Shown: one piece after another, positions 27,531 to 37,198 of the stretch
Position numbering within the stretch: position 1 is the stretch's first letter
How the letters are laid out: each line of letters opens with the position of its first letter
Origin: an uncultured Bacilli bacterium
Lineage (GTDB): Bacteria > Bacillota_I > Bacilli_A > RF39 > UBA660
Direction of reading: 5' to 3'
NCBI GenBank assembly: GCA_934162265.1
Contig: CAKPHZ010000007.1
Coordinates: forward strand, 1-55,105
Length of the DNA: 55,105 nt
Notes under the pieces: generated by a model
What the model saw: only the letters and a program-made list of their open reading frames with translations
Told to the model about the DNA's origin: nothing
Databases searched by the model: none
Program-made: the position numbers and the translations under genes

Positions 27531-28841
27531 TTAACTATTATTACCTTCATATCTAAAATAAGCTACCCATCCACGTGAATCATTACTAGTTTCTTTAACA
27601 GCCACCTCTTTACCACTACTATCTCCATTTACACCATCTTTATCAGTATGTGCACCAACATTCTTACCATCACCAACATAAACTTCTGTATGTTGAGAAG
27701 AACCATTATGAACCCATAAAATATCTCCACGTTTTAAATCATTTACCGAAGTATAATCATATTTTTTGAAACCATTACTTGTTAAAATTTCTGTCATAGA
27801 ACCTGTAGTAAACGCAGAGCCACCCATAGAATTTGCATCCATTCCCGCTCCTTTTACTAAACCATACCACACAAAACTTGAACAATCAACATTTGGATTT
27901 AAATACCTTGTAGTATTATTATAACCAACACTATCATCAGCAGCCGTTTTAATCATCCACTGCACATATGACTCAACAAAATCGCTAGAAGAAGCAGAAG
28001 TACAAGAAACACCTTCATTAGCCCCAAGACCAAATATCTCTTTTCTTGGAGTAGACATTTGAGAATTTATTAAATACATCGTATAATTCTTTTGATCTTC
28101 GTCTGTAGTAGGAGTACATTCAGAACGTGGATTTATACCAGTAGACTTCCACCTACTATGAAGTTCCTGATCACTAGAACTATAAGAACAGGCGGAACCA
28201 CTACAGGCTTTTTGTACTCTATCAGGAATATTATCACCAAAAATATACGGAGCATAATAACAACCACCATTACCAGCACTACCAGGGTTATACCAAAAAT
28301 AACCTATATATGAATATTTTCCCATCCATTCCGATAATGAACTATACTTTGAAGCACTATCAATTAATGCTTTTGCTCCATCCATAAAGGAAGGATAAGT
28401 TCCACAACTAGTAGAACCATTTGGACATTTTAATCCCCAATAATTATTGGATGATAAATCTTTTCCACCATTTTCTTTGGCAGCAACTAAAACAACTAAC
28501 TCAGGATTGACTCCCTTTGCCTTAGCATAATCATAGTAGTCATCAGAATAATCAGCAAAAATCTTCCACTGACTATGACCATTAGCATAATCTTCTATCT
28601 TACTTTTAAATTCACTCTTTGATAAAGAAGTAGCAGAAATAGTAAAACCACATTCACTACTATTAGAGGCAACACTATTTCCAGAATCTTTAGATTCATC
28701 AAATAATCCTAAACAAAATAAAACAGCAATAAATAACGGAATTAATAGTAAAAAAGCAAAAAAAGAAACTCCACCTCCACTAACTAAAAAGAGTAAAATT
28801 TTTTTTTTTAATAATCCACGTAAAAAATCATTATTATCCAT
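27531..28841 (-). CDS. Bifunctional peptidoglycan hydrolase (lysozyme-like plus NlpC/P60-type)
   Basis: The protein has 436 residues with one helix (about 12-47) placing the rest outside. Residues 75-210 form a lysozyme/glucosaminidase-like domain with a candidate catalytic Glu in VAAKENGGKDLSSNNYWGL (E123) and several cysteines. Residues 285-430 form an NlpC/P60-type cysteine peptidase domain: Cys320 in DCSSFVWYG, His384 in SSQHTEVYVG, His398 in GAHTD. The pairing of both domains behind a helix is that of Tn916 Orf14/CwlT and other VirB1-like enzymes that open the wall for a conjugative or secretion channel. It directly follows the VirB4 gene, as in those systems. Confidence 0.8.
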   Translation of the reverse strand: MDNNDFLRGLLKKKILLFLVSGGGVSFFAFLLLIPLFIAVLFCLGLFDESKDSGNSVASNSSECGFTISATSLSKSEFKSKIEDYANGHSQWKIFADYSDDYYDYAKAKGVNPELVVLVAAKENGGKDLSSNNYWGLKCPNGSTSCGTYPSFMDGAKALIDSASKYSSLSEWMGKYSYIGYFWYNPGSAGNGGCYYAPYIFGDNIPDRVQKACSGSACSYSSSDQELHSRWKSTGINPRSECTPTTDEDQKNYTMYLINSQMSTPRKEIFGLGANEGVSCTSASSSDFVESYVQWMIKTAADDSVGYNNTTRYLNPNVDCSSFVWYGLVKGAGMDANSMGGSAFTTGSMTEILTSNGFKKYDYTSVNDLKRGDILWVHNGSSQHTEVYVGDGKNVGAHTDKDGVNGDSSGKEVAVKETSNDSRGWVAYFRYEGNNS

Positions 28842-28860
28842 AATACATCACCACTTTATA

Positions 28861-30645
28861 TTAGAATCCACCACCTGAACCAAATGATTCTAACTCATCT
28901 TCACTAACAACAACATTAATTTGCATTCTACGACTACCACAAACAAATAATGCATCTCCTTGATTATAACGTTTTATTCCTTCACGTTCATTGTCATTTA
29001 AATCAACTAACATAGATAAATCATCCACAGATTGTTTCTTCAATCCCATAATCAAATAATAAGAGGCATTATCAAAAATAGCTTTACCATGAACAATAAT
29101 ATCTTCACCAACGAAATCACTAGGCTGTTGAGTAATAATAATTGTACCAGTATTATACTTTCTAGCACGTCTTTGTACTTGAGCCAAAAATTCTGCACCA
29201 AGTGTATTTTTAGCACTTAAAAGAACATGCGCTTCATCAACGGACAATACGGTATTAACAGCAGGATTCAAACACAATCCCCAAGCGTACTTTAAAACAT
29301 TAAATAATAAAGCATTCCTAATATTAGCATCACTATTCATAAGTTCCTTAATGTTAAACACTAAAAAATCCCCTTCAGAATCAACACTAGTATGACCATT
29401 AAAATAATACTTCAATTCCCTAGTAAAAGGACGAATTTTAATCTCAAGTCTCTCCATAATATCTCTTTCCCTAGTTTTTTCCGTCATCGAACGAAGTCTA
29501 CCAATAACAGTAGCATAAACATCATCAAAAATAGGAAAATCCTTAGAAGTAAATCGACTAAAATCAGAATTAAAATTAATTCCAAATCTAGCATAAGTAT
29601 CTTGTACCACTTCACTAAACATATTCAAAACATCTTCTTCAATATCAGGAGAATAATATTTCATAAAAGCTTTCAAGTTTTGCAAAGTTCTATTTAATAC
29701 TGTATACCCAAGACCATTCCTAATATCATCTTCATCAGCATCTACAACAATATCAAGAGGATTAATTAACCCATATACTCCACCTTTACCTAAATCAACA
29801 ACTTGTCCACCATACATATTAGTCATCTCACTAATTTCACCCTCAGGATCAATAGCAACAATTTGATAACCATTACGAATATGACTACGAAGCATCAACT
29901 TAGCGGCAGTACTCTTACCAGAACCAGATGTACCCAAAATAATCATATTAGCATTATTTCTATTATTTTCTTTTCGAACTTGATATAAAAATTGATTAAA
30001 TAATACAACACCACCAGAAAAATCAACACCAAGCAAAGTAGATAGTCCTTCATCTTTAATACTATCAAAAACAAAAGGATACATAGCAGCCATTGTAGAA
30101 GAAGGCATAGGAGTACCTATTCTTTGCTCAATCTCTTGACTCTCAAAAATAGGAAGCATAGACTTTAAAACTCTTTCTTGTTCAAAACGTAAAGGAATAG
30201 CTCTCATTTCCATAGCATCTAAATAATTACGTAAAGCTAACTTTTTACTATCCAATTGATCCTTAGTATCAGCAGTAACCATCAAATGCATTTGAAAATC
30301 AAAGGTTTTCGTCTGACTAGCCGTAAACTGTTGAATATAATATTCTAAACTTTCCACATCCTGACGAATTCTCTCTTGAATAGTAACATCTTTTTCTTGC
30401 TGATATTTAACTTTTAAATCGGCAATTTCTTTGTTTAACATTTTAGATAAAACAGAAAATGGCAGAGGCATATGTTTTATAATCATCTTAACGCCAGACA
30501 TATTAGTAAGATTAGCAAGATATCCATGAGAAATATACCTAGGATAAGAAACCACTGTTAAAATAGTAGCGTATTTATCACTAATGCTAAAATCAGCAGA
30601 TCGAAACTCAATCCCTTTTGGAGCTATTTCACTTTTAAACATCAT
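28861..30645 (-). CDS. VirB4/TrsE-type secretion ATPase
   Basis: The protein has 594 residues and is the cytoplasmic motor of the type IV secretion-like channel. The N-terminal part (1-200) is the VirB4-specific region (YPRYISHGYLANLTNMSGV). The ATPase core starts at about 225: GTSGSGKST (Walker A, 238-246), IVAIDPEGEISEM, TVLSVDEAHVLL (Walker B), RRARKYNTGTIIITQQPSDF. The first ATG overlaps the upstream TrsD-like gene (ATGA) and has GGTGG as ribosome site. A dedicated VirD4 coupling protein is not present in this window. Confidence 0.88.
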   Translation of the reverse strand: MMFKSEIAPKGIEFRSADFSISDKYATILTVVSYPRYISHGYLANLTNMSGVKMIIKHMPLPFSVLSKMLNKEIADLKVKYQQEKDVTIQERIRQDVESLEYYIQQFTASQTKTFDFQMHLMVTADTKDQLDSKKLALRNYLDAMEMRAIPLRFEQERVLKSMLPIFESQEIEQRIGTPMPSSTMAAMYPFVFDSIKDEGLSTLLGVDFSGGVVLFNQFLYQVRKENNRNNANMIILGTSGSGKSTAAKLMLRSHIRNGYQIVAIDPEGEISEMTNMYGGQVVDLGKGGVYGLINPLDIVVDADEDDIRNGLGYTVLNRTLQNLKAFMKYYSPDIEEDVLNMFSEVVQDTYARFGINFNSDFSRFTSKDFPIFDDVYATVIGRLRSMTEKTRERDIMERLEIKIRPFTRELKYYFNGHTSVDSEGDFLVFNIKELMNSDANIRNALLFNVLKYAWGLCLNPAVNTVLSVDEAHVLLSAKNTLGAEFLAQVQRRARKYNTGTIIITQQPSDFVGEDIIVHGKAIFDNASYYLIMGLKKQSVDDLSMLVDLNDNEREGIKRYNQGDALFVCGSRRMQINVVVSEDELESFGSGGGF

Positions 30646-31208
30646 AGGTTAACCACCGTCCCAAAATCAGTTCTCATTCCACCGTTTAAGAAATTATCCA
30701 AAACTGTACGCAAATCATCATTAGATGTTTGTGAACTATCCAAACCACAATTTGCAAGACCAGTAATAATCGTACGAATTCTCTTTTGAATCATTTCTAA
30801 ATTTTTTTCTTTAAACAGGATATAATATTCTGTATCTGTAACATTATTATCCATAAAATTATTAGCCTTTAAAATATCTTGATTAATCATCTTGCGAATA
30901 ACAGGACTAGAAGTTTGATTATATAAAAGTTGCAATCTTGCTAAGTAACCAGAAATATCAACTGGCCTATCAGCACTAATCAACCAAAAATCAAAATCAA
31001 CAGTATTATAAAAATTTTTCAATCCAATAATAACATTATCTTGTGTAGCTTGATCAAGAATAAAAATATTTCTTGGTTTAATTTTAACACCTGTTACTCT
31101 TATTTTATTATTTAAAATAATCATACCATTTTCAATAGCTTTAACAGGAATCCAGTCTTCTGTATATTTACTTTTTTGACTTGGTATCGGCATCTTGGAA
31201 TTGTTCAT
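30642..31208 (-). CDS. TrsD-like protein (N-terminal part of VirB4 as separate gene)
   Basis: The protein has about 188 residues. It contains DWIPVKAIENGMIILNNKIRVTGVKIKPRNIF and a following helical region, the segment that opens many VirB4-type proteins and that in the staphylococcal Trs/Tra systems is a separate gene (TrsD) between TrsC/PrgI and TrsE/VirB4. Gene order here (PrgI-like, this gene, VirB4) is the same. The start is at ATG 31208; a longer reading from 31232 overlaps the PrgI-like gene by 65 bases and is less likely. It presumably completes the VirB4 N-terminal domain in trans. Confidence 0.65.
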   Translation of the reverse strand: MNNSKMPIPSQKSKYTEDWIPVKAIENGMIILNNKIRVTGVKIKPRNIFILDQATQDNVIIGLKNFYNTVDFDFWLISADRPVDISGYLARLQLLYNQTSSPVIRKMINQDILKANNFMDNNVTDTEYYILFKEKNLEMIQKRIRTIITGLANCGLDSSQTSNDDLRTVLDNFLNGGMRTDFGTVVNL

Positions 31209-31500
31209 AAAAGCACCATCCTCTCCATACATACTTTCTTCTTTCAGTATAAAATCTATAAATACTAATTAAAGCACACATCACATTATGATAATTAGGG
31301 ATTGGAAACACTAACAATCCACATACACATCCAGGTAATAAAGCAAGAGAAACAGCAAGTAAACTATCAGATGGAAGAACTGCTAAAGCTATCAAAGTAA
31401 TAGCAATACCAGTACAAAACAACATCAAATCAAAAGGCCTAAACACATTAAATATTAATGTTCCCTTTTTTGCATTAGCAGGTACTAAATAACCATTCAC
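31168..31500 (-). CDS. PrgI/VirB3-like membrane protein
   Basis: The protein has 110 residues with two helices (about 25-43 and 46-68), the first preceded by VFRPFDLMLFCTG. A C-terminal region of about 40 residues with YRFYTERRKYVW is probably cytoplasmic. PrgI/VirB3/TrsC proteins have this size and topology and contact VirB4. The gene lies immediately upstream of TrsD-like and VirB4, and downstream of the VirB6-like gene. It starts at GTG with AAGGAGTGTG upstream. Confidence 0.7.
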   Translation of the reverse strand: MNGYLVPANAKKGTLIFNVFRPFDLMLFCTGIAITLIALAVLPSDSLLAVSLALLPGCVCGLLVFPIPNYHNVMCALISIYRFYTERRKYVWRGWCFYEQFQDADTKSKK

Positions 31501-31518
31501 TATATATCACACTCCTTT

Positions 31519-33561
31519 TTACTTTTTTCCTTTTCTTCTTAATCTTTCATCTGGCGGAATATAAGCAAATTCATCATCAGCTTGTCTAGTAGCATATTCC
31601 GGACTATTTTCTAGTAAAATAGCATCACTTTTAGCGCGTCCCTGAGTAGACTTAAATAAATCATAATCATAACTACCATTCCTTGAAAGTTCATACCCTT
31701 CAAACAAAGATGAATTATTTTTAATTAATTCATCAGCTTGAGACGCATACGAAGAAAGAACATCAACTTCACCCTGATCTAATGAAACATTCTCTAAATA
31801 ACCAGTAGTTGGATTATAAGCCGAAAATTCACTATTCCCATTTAATCCTGCTAATCCAGCAGTTAATCTAGCATTTTTCCAATGTTGTTCTGCAATTTCC
31901 AATCTTCTAAGATATTGCTCATCACTTTCTCCATTTAATCTTCCAGCTTGTTCTATTCTTTCATAATTAGACTTTAATTTTTTTACGTAAGAATTATTAT
32001 CCAATGCTGAATCAATATTATCTTTAATTTTAGAAAATTTATTCAATGTATCAATATTACGTTTGGTATTATCTGCTCTAGTATTCTGACCTAGTATCCT
32101 TCTAGCACTAGAATTCAACCTTCCCACTAATGTAGAACCTTGCGATATAGCATCAGCAGCTCTAAAGTTTCTAGAACGTTGTTCTTTAAAAGAAGACCCA
32201 ATTGCACCAGGAACGTTTTTCGCTTTTAAGCCATTATCAATACCATGAATTGCACCACCAAAACCACCACCTAAGGCACCTTTAATTCCATGACCAACAG
32301 CCAATAATTTATTACCACTTTTTTGATACCCAGCAACTCCACTACTAAAAGCACCACCAAGGAAACCAATAGCTGCACCAGTACCAACAGAAGCAGCAGT
32401 ATTTAATCCTGCTCGTAATCCTAAAACATCTTTCATATGCATTCCACCAAAACCTAACTTACTAGCACCGGATGGAAGTAATTCTTTAATTAAATCTGGA
32501 GCTTTTTTAGCAAAAGCAAACAGAGAAATTATCATAACTAACATAATAATATCCTTATTCTCCGGATTATTTAAAGAACTCCAAAAAGCCCAATTACCTT
32601 CAGTATCAAAAATTGTAGCGATTAAAAATACAGCAAAATTAATTATCGCTATACGAATAAAAACATCAATATAGGTAGAAAAATACATTTTAGTCCACTT
32701 ACTAAACATTGTATCTTGCTTAGGAGCCAAATATGACACAATAGCCATTGGAGAAATGATTTCCAAAATAGCAAGTTGTATCATTCGCATACCAACTTTT
32801 ATACAATAAACAACCAAAAAATATATAACTGCTATACCCGCTGCAATACCTAACAACCAATTAAAATCGATTATAGTAACTTCATGAGTTTCACCATCGT
32901 CTTGATCAATCTTAACACTCTCATTTAAACAAGTATTACCAAGTTCAAAATCACTCTCCTCAACAATTTTTTCTTTTAATGTATAAACAACTTGCTGACA
33001 AAGCTGCACATCCGTATTAGATTCTTTATCAGAATCAGAAATACCTTCAGAAATCTTATAAAAAGTTCCCAAAAGTTCTGCACTCAAAACTCCACCAAAA
33101 TCATCAGTATTAACATCATAGGGTAATAAAATTTTTGATATAATATTACTCTGTATAACAACTCGTTGAACCATGTAAAGAGTATCAAAAGCAAAAGAGG
33201 AAACTCCCAACATAATGATCACAAGAATGCTTTTTTTTACAATTGCACTAGCACCCTTTGTTTTATCAGAAATAATATCAGGATCAATCAACATTTTAAT
33301 AAAAGAAAGAGTAACGTAAAAAAACATTATAATTCCTAATATTAAACCAATTCTCTTAGAAAGTTCTTGCATAACTGTGTTATCTAAAAGACGTCCAGTA
33401 CATAGAGTATTAAATAGCCAATAAAGATTAATTATAAGCTTATAAAGCATACTAATAATAGTATAAAAAATACTTCTAAGTCCCTTAATAACCGCTCCAA
33501 CTACACCATCACTAACTCCACTCAACCATGTACTAGGCTGCCACCACTTCAAAAAAAGCAT
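31519..33561 (-). CDS. VirB6/TrbL-like polytopic membrane protein
   Basis: The protein has 680 residues. Seven or so helices in the first 380 residues include a central set (FNWLLGIAAGIAVIYFLVV, AILEIISPMAIVSYLAPKQD) typical of TrbL/VirB6 channel proteins. A Gly-rich stretch (residues about 390-460, GTGAAIGFLGGAFSS and GGGFGGAIHG) leads to a polar, helical C-terminal tail of 200 residues that is probably cytoplasmic. VirB6-type proteins form the inner-membrane part of the translocation channel. The gene lies ten bases downstream of the VirB2-like gene and eighteen upstream of the PrgI gene. Confidence 0.75.
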   Translation of the reverse strand: MLFLKWWQPSTWLSGVSDGVVGAVIKGLRSIFYTIISMLYKLIINLYWLFNTLCTGRLLDNTVMQELSKRIGLILGIIMFFYVTLSFIKMLIDPDIISDKTKGASAIVKKSILVIIMLGVSSFAFDTLYMVQRVVIQSNIISKILLPYDVNTDDFGGVLSAELLGTFYKISEGISDSDKESNTDVQLCQQVVYTLKEKIVEESDFELGNTCLNESVKIDQDDGETHEVTIIDFNWLLGIAAGIAVIYFLVVYCIKVGMRMIQLAILEIISPMAIVSYLAPKQDTMFSKWTKMYFSTYIDVFIRIAIINFAVFLIATIFDTEGNWAFWSSLNNPENKDIIMLVMIISLFAFAKKAPDLIKELLPSGASKLGFGGMHMKDVLGLRAGLNTAASVGTGAAIGFLGGAFSSGVAGYQKSGNKLLAVGHGIKGALGGGFGGAIHGIDNGLKAKNVPGAIGSSFKEQRSRNFRAADAISQGSTLVGRLNSSARRILGQNTRADNTKRNIDTLNKFSKIKDNIDSALDNNSYVKKLKSNYERIEQAGRLNGESDEQYLRRLEIAEQHWKNARLTAGLAGLNGNSEFSAYNPTTGYLENVSLDQGEVDVLSSYASQADELIKNNSSLFEGYELSRNGSYDYDLFKSTQGRAKSDAILLENSPEYATRQADDEFAYIPPDERLRRKGKK

Positions 33562-33570
33562 TATATCACC

Positions 33571-34815
33571 TCACAAAATTCCACATAAATCTGCACTAAT
33601 ATTACCCCAAATACTACTTGCTAAAGTCAACAAAGCCTTCAAAATAGATGGGATTAAAAAGATAACCACAGCTATTATAACACGTTGAATAAATTTTTGT
33701 TGTGATTTTTTCATTAAATCCTCATTAGAAGAAAGAATAGCTTTACCAAAATCTAATGTACCTAACGATACTAAAATTAAAGGTATAGAAATCTTAATAA
33801 TAGTTACTATACTTTTTAACAAATCAACTAATTCAGAACTATCTTTACCTAAAAGTTCTTGACAACTACTAAAATTAATTTTACCACTAATCAAACTCCA
33901 CTTAGGTTCTTCCTTTAGTAATTTAGTACCTGAATTACTACCATCACTACCAGAGGTCTGAGAAACATTACTATATATGGAAGTATCACATTCCCCGAGT
34001 TCTGTCCACCAAACATACTTTCCATTAGTTTCACTAAGTTCTAAACTTTGAAGACAAAAATTTAAAGTTGGACACTTAGGCCCATTTTCAACGTCAAATG
34101 TTTTATTGGCTACTTCTTTAGAAAAACTTTTATAAGTAGAATTTATAGGATAAAAATGAACTATTGTATTACTATTAGATATTTTATTAGAAGTAACTGT
34201 ATAACCATATTTTTCATCTAAACTTCCTTTATATAATTCAGCGCTAGACTTTGTTATATAGGCCATAACATTCAAATTATGTAATGTATCATCATCTGTA
34301 GATTTACCAGACTTTATAGTAATAGAACATTTAAGAGCCGTAGTATTCCCTTTCTTATCAGTCGTTTGATCAACACCAGCATCTTTTATTTTATTTAATT
34401 CCTTACAAACTTCTTCGTTATTAGACTTACCACAATAATTATTTATAACATAATTCCTACAATTATTATTTTTTGAATCACCAGTAGCTCGACAATTAGT
34501 ATAACCATTCAAAAATTTAGATACATCACTAACATTTTTCAAATTAGGATTTGAAAACTTCGCAATTGAATCATAACCATCACCAGCACCCTCATTTTGA
34601 CATTTAACAATAGCATCATTAACCGTACCAAGCAATTTTTCTTTTTTGTTTTTACAATAATAATGACAAGAACCTCCAGATTCTCCAGAACACAAAGCAT
34701 TAAACAATATTCCTTCTTTATCTTTTGACATATTAAAATAAACTTCTTCAGCATAACAAGAAGATACATTAAAAAAGAAAAGCAAACCAAAAAAAGCAAA
34801 AAAATACTTCTTCAT
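33571..34815 (-). CDS. Secreted Cys-rich protein with C-terminal VirB2/TrbC-like helices
   Basis: The protein has 414 residues: a signal peptide (MKKYFFAFFGLLFFFNVSSC, cleavage near residue 22), an outer domain of about 290 residues with around 20 cysteines, then two helices (about 335-405) around a short loop (DFGKAILSSNEDLMKKSQQK). These helices closely resemble the N-terminal pair of the 37199-38218 protein (LSKAVLSSDESAMQKS) and VirB2/TrbC-like subunits. It begins the operon whose genes are VirB6, VirB3 and VirB4-like, so it may be a channel subunit with an exposed recognition domain. Function of the Cys-rich region is unknown. Confidence 0.6.
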   Translation of the reverse strand: MKKYFFAFFGLLFFFNVSSCYAEEVYFNMSKDKEGILFNALCSGESGGSCHYYCKNKKEKLLGTVNDAIVKCQNEGAGDGYDSIAKFSNPNLKNVSDVSKFLNGYTNCRATGDSKNNNCRNYVINNYCGKSNNEEVCKELNKIKDAGVDQTTDKKGNTTALKCSITIKSGKSTDDDTLHNLNVMAYITKSSAELYKGSLDEKYGYTVTSNKISNSNTIVHFYPINSTYKSFSKEVANKTFDVENGPKCPTLNFCLQSLELSETNGKYVWWTELGECDTSIYSNVSQTSGSDGSNSGTKLLKEEPKWSLISGKINFSSCQELLGKDSSELVDLLKSIVTIIKISIPLILVSLGTLDFGKAILSSNEDLMKKSQQKFIQRVIIAVVIFLIPSILKALLTLASSIWGNISADLCGIL

Positions 34816-34849
34816 AAAAAATCACCATCCAATATAATCTCACAAAAAA

Positions 34850-34858
34850 ATTATATCA
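34850..34858 (-). promoter_or_regulatory. Extended -10 promoter of the T4SS-like operon
   Basis: On the minus strand TGATATAAT (34858-34850) is a perfect extended -10 element 35 bases upstream of the first gene. A weak TTTCTT lies 17 bases further upstream as -35. The ISAs1 relic begins about 110 bases away, so the promoter is intact. Confidence 0.55.
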
Positions 34859-36199
34859 TATAAGATAAAAAAAAGAAAGAAATATAAAAACAAATTCACG
34901 ATAAAAATATAGTTTAAATTAAAAAAACAGTTTTTAAACAATAAAATCAATAGTTTAGCAAATTTGCAACACTTAAAAACCGTTTTATAGTATACTTATA
35001 TTATGTAGAAAATATAGGTAATCAAAATATGGCTAACCCCCCAAAAAAATATAGTAATTTGACAAAAGAAGAAATTAATTTTATAAAAAAGAAATTAGGA
35101 ATATCAAAAATGCAAGATATTGATACCGCAATTTTAAAAGAACTTAAAGAATCATTAAAATTATTAAAAGATTCACGAAATAAAAATATGATTTCTTTTA
35201 AAATGTGGGATGTCATTATTTGTGGGATTTTCGCTTCTTTTGCTGATTGTAATGATTGGGAAGAAATACATGAATTTGTTGTCGATAATTATAGTTAGCT
35301 TAAAAGTTTTCTCCAAATGACTGGTGGTATTCCTAAGGCTAATTCTTATGAGAGAATTATCAGTTTAGTAAATTCTGATGAGTTAAATAAAATATTGTTT
35401 AATTTCTTTAAAACCCTTACTAGAAAATTAAATCCTGAAATTAAACTTAGAAATTTTGATGGTAGAGTCAATAACGAAAGCAAGAGAAATACAACTGTTA
35501 CAAACGAGAAAAAAGTCCTCTTAATTGTCTAAATTGTTATGACAATAAATATGGATATTGTATTGAAACTGTACCAATAAATGAGAAAACAAATGAAATA
35601 CCTACCATAGAAACCTTAATAAATGGAATGAATTTAAAAGGTATAATTGCTATATGGGACGCTTTAAATACTCAGACAAAAAACGGTAAAGCTGTTATCA
35701 ATGCTGGTGGTGATTACATTATTCCTATTAAAAGAAATCAAGAAAATTTTTATAATGATTTAAAATTATATTTTGATTCTAAAAAATGTGAAGAAATAAT
35801 TGCTAGTAATTCAAATTCTGTATATTATAGTGAAAGTGAAAAAAAACATTCAGCATTTATTAAATATGAGTATTTTCAAACCTCTGATATTAGTTGGTAT
35901 CCTAACCTTTCAGATTGGGAAGATTACACAGTTTTGGGTTGATAAAAAAAACTATTACCAAAAAGGTCAAAGTTAAAAATGAAAGAAAAAAATGATTGAA
36001 AAAATAGTCACAACAACCGAGTATAGGTATTATATTTCTAGTAAACAAGTTAATATTAAAGAATTTAGTATTGCAACTAGGCAACATTGGGCTGTAGAAA
36101 ACAAAATACACTGGCACCTAGATTTTACATTTCGTCAAGACAATAATACTACCACAAATAAAAAAGCTTTACTTAATCTAGAAATAATGGTTCTTCGAA

Positions 36200-36352
36200 T
36201 TTGAGGGGACCTAACTTTAAAGTAGTTATTACAAAATTCTAAAATATTAATTTTAAGTTTTTATGATAACTTCAATTTTACTACTTTGAGACAATTATAA
36301 AATATGAAAATAACATCTAAAAATTTAGATGTTATTTTCAGGTCCACTCAAA
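36200..36352. mobile_element. ~150-bp MITE nested in the transposase
   Basis: A 153-bp insert has inverted ends TTTGAGGGGACCT and, on the other strand, TTTGAGTGGACCT (one mismatch). TTCGAA is present on both sides (36194-36199 and 36353-36358). Removing insert plus one TTCGAA restores an uninterrupted MVLRRTEIIHK reading of the transposase and rebuilds the palindrome GGTTCTTCGAAGAACC. It has no coding capacity. A reading with TGAG ends and an AATT duplication (36202-36350) is also possible. Confidence 0.75.
36306..36339. repeat. Near-perfect hairpin inside the MITE
   Basis: A 16-base arm (36306-36321) is complementary to 36324-36339, leaving two loop bases. Internal hairpins are a common feature of MITEs. 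The T-run near its 3' side also lets it resemble a terminator on the plus strand. Confidence 0.7.
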
Positions 36353-36607
36353 TTCGAAGAACCGAAATAATACATAAATTTGTATTAGCAATATTAAGCA
36401 AAGCAAAACCAACATATAAAAAGAGTTTAAAATTAATTAGAAAGCACCCATCCAATAATTTTGAAGAATTTTTACCTGAATTATTTTGTTATCTTATGCT
36501 AAACTAATAAACGGTTTTTAAGATTTAAAAAGCTTATAATTGCTTTATAATAAAGGAACTACAAGTTTTCTAAAATAAATTTATATTTTTATCATGAAAC
36601 AAATTAA

Positions 36608-37186
36608 TTAATTATTTTCATCCATCATTTTATATATTAAATTAGCATCTTTAATAATCTCAGTCATTTCGAGATAAAATTTTTTAACTTCAATCTTTAT
36701 TTTATCACAAAAAACATTCTCATTACCTGTTATATCAAAATGATATGTATAAGAATTCTCACAAACTAAAGATCCGGAATCTGGCTCATAACTTCCCTCA
36801 AAAATAACATTACTATTATCACCAACAACAACTCTATATGTATAAGTTAATTTCCTAGTTTTATAATCAAACTTTGGAGTAAAATTAGTCTGAATTTTAT
36901 CAGAATATTCCATCTTAACCTTCATGAATTCGTATTGTTTAGTATCAAAATAATTTTCCTCATATAAAGAAGAAGTTCCTTCATTCGTTTGGACAGTATA
37001 CTGATTATAATTTAAATTGCTAATTTGTTTTGAATATATAGCACTATTATTTTCATTAGTATAGCCATTTCTCACTAAAATTTTTATCACTTTTTGGGTA
37101 GGTGTACGATATATCACTATAAAAAAAAGAGAGAAAAATAATATACTACCAATAACAATTAAAATTATCTTTTTGCTTTTTTTCAT
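36608..37186 (-). CDS. Single-pass membrane protein, unknown
   Basis: The protein has about 192 residues with one helix (about 8-28, ILIVIGSILFFSLFFIVIY) and an outer, strand-rich domain with two cysteines (about 137 and 154; LVCENSYTYHFDI, ENVFCDKIKI). No family recognised. The ATG at 37186 has AGGAGG nine bases upstream; a TTG one codon earlier is possible. It follows the hydrolase/VirB2-like gene after ten bases and ends where the IS flank begins, so it was probably part of the secretion locus before the IS arrived. Confidence 0.5.
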   Translation of the reverse strand: MKKSKKIILIVIGSILFFSLFFIVIYRTPTQKVIKILVRNGYTNENNSAIYSKQISNLNYNQYTVQTNEGTSSLYEENYFDTKQYEFMKVKMEYSDKIQTNFTPKFDYKTRKLTYTYRVVVGDNSNVIFEGSYEPDSGSLVCENSYTYHFDITGNENVFCDKIKIEVKKFYLEMTEIIKDANLIYKMMDENN

Positions 37187-37198
37187 CAAAAAATCCTC

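Larger units (their letters stand above)
35029..36507 (+). pseudogene. ISAs1-family transposase, broken
   Basis: The transposase can be followed in pieces. The N-terminal part is intact to an in-frame TAG at 35296-35298 (MWDVIICGIFASFADCNDWEEI), continues in the same frame past it to 35532 (GGIPKANSYERII, a DGR motif in place of the IDGK(T)LRGS region), shifts frame at about 35530-35620, carries the GIIAIWDALNTQTKNGKA and GGDYIIPIKRNQENFYNDL catalytic block (35628-35942), shifts again, and resumes at 35992 with ATRQHWAVENKIHWHLDFTF. A small element then interrupts it at 36200, and the last segment (36353-36507) holds the usual C-terminal helices. Several stops and frameshifts make it inactive. 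Confidence 0.8.
34972..36522 (+). mobile_element. Degenerate ISAs1-family insertion sequence
   Basis: The element is bounded by a perfect 14-base inverted repeat, CTTAAAAACCGTTT at 34972-34985 and its complement at 36509-36522. Inside is a broken transposase gene that reads like ISAs1. Length is 1,551 bp, or roughly 1.4 kb without the nested insert, a normal size for the family. No target-site duplication is evident, which fits an old insertion. The plus strand here is G-richer than its surroundings, another sign of foreign origin. It lies between two halves of the secretion locus, just upstream of the T4SS-like operon. Confidence 0.8.

Noticed and set aside
26751..34815. Complete integrative conjugative element
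   Set aside because: No relaxase, coupling protein, integrase, excisionase or att-like direct repeats are visible in the window.
35317..36507. Several short plus-strand frames as separate genes
   Set aside because: They align in order as pieces of one ISAs1 transposase broken by stops, frameshifts and a MITE.
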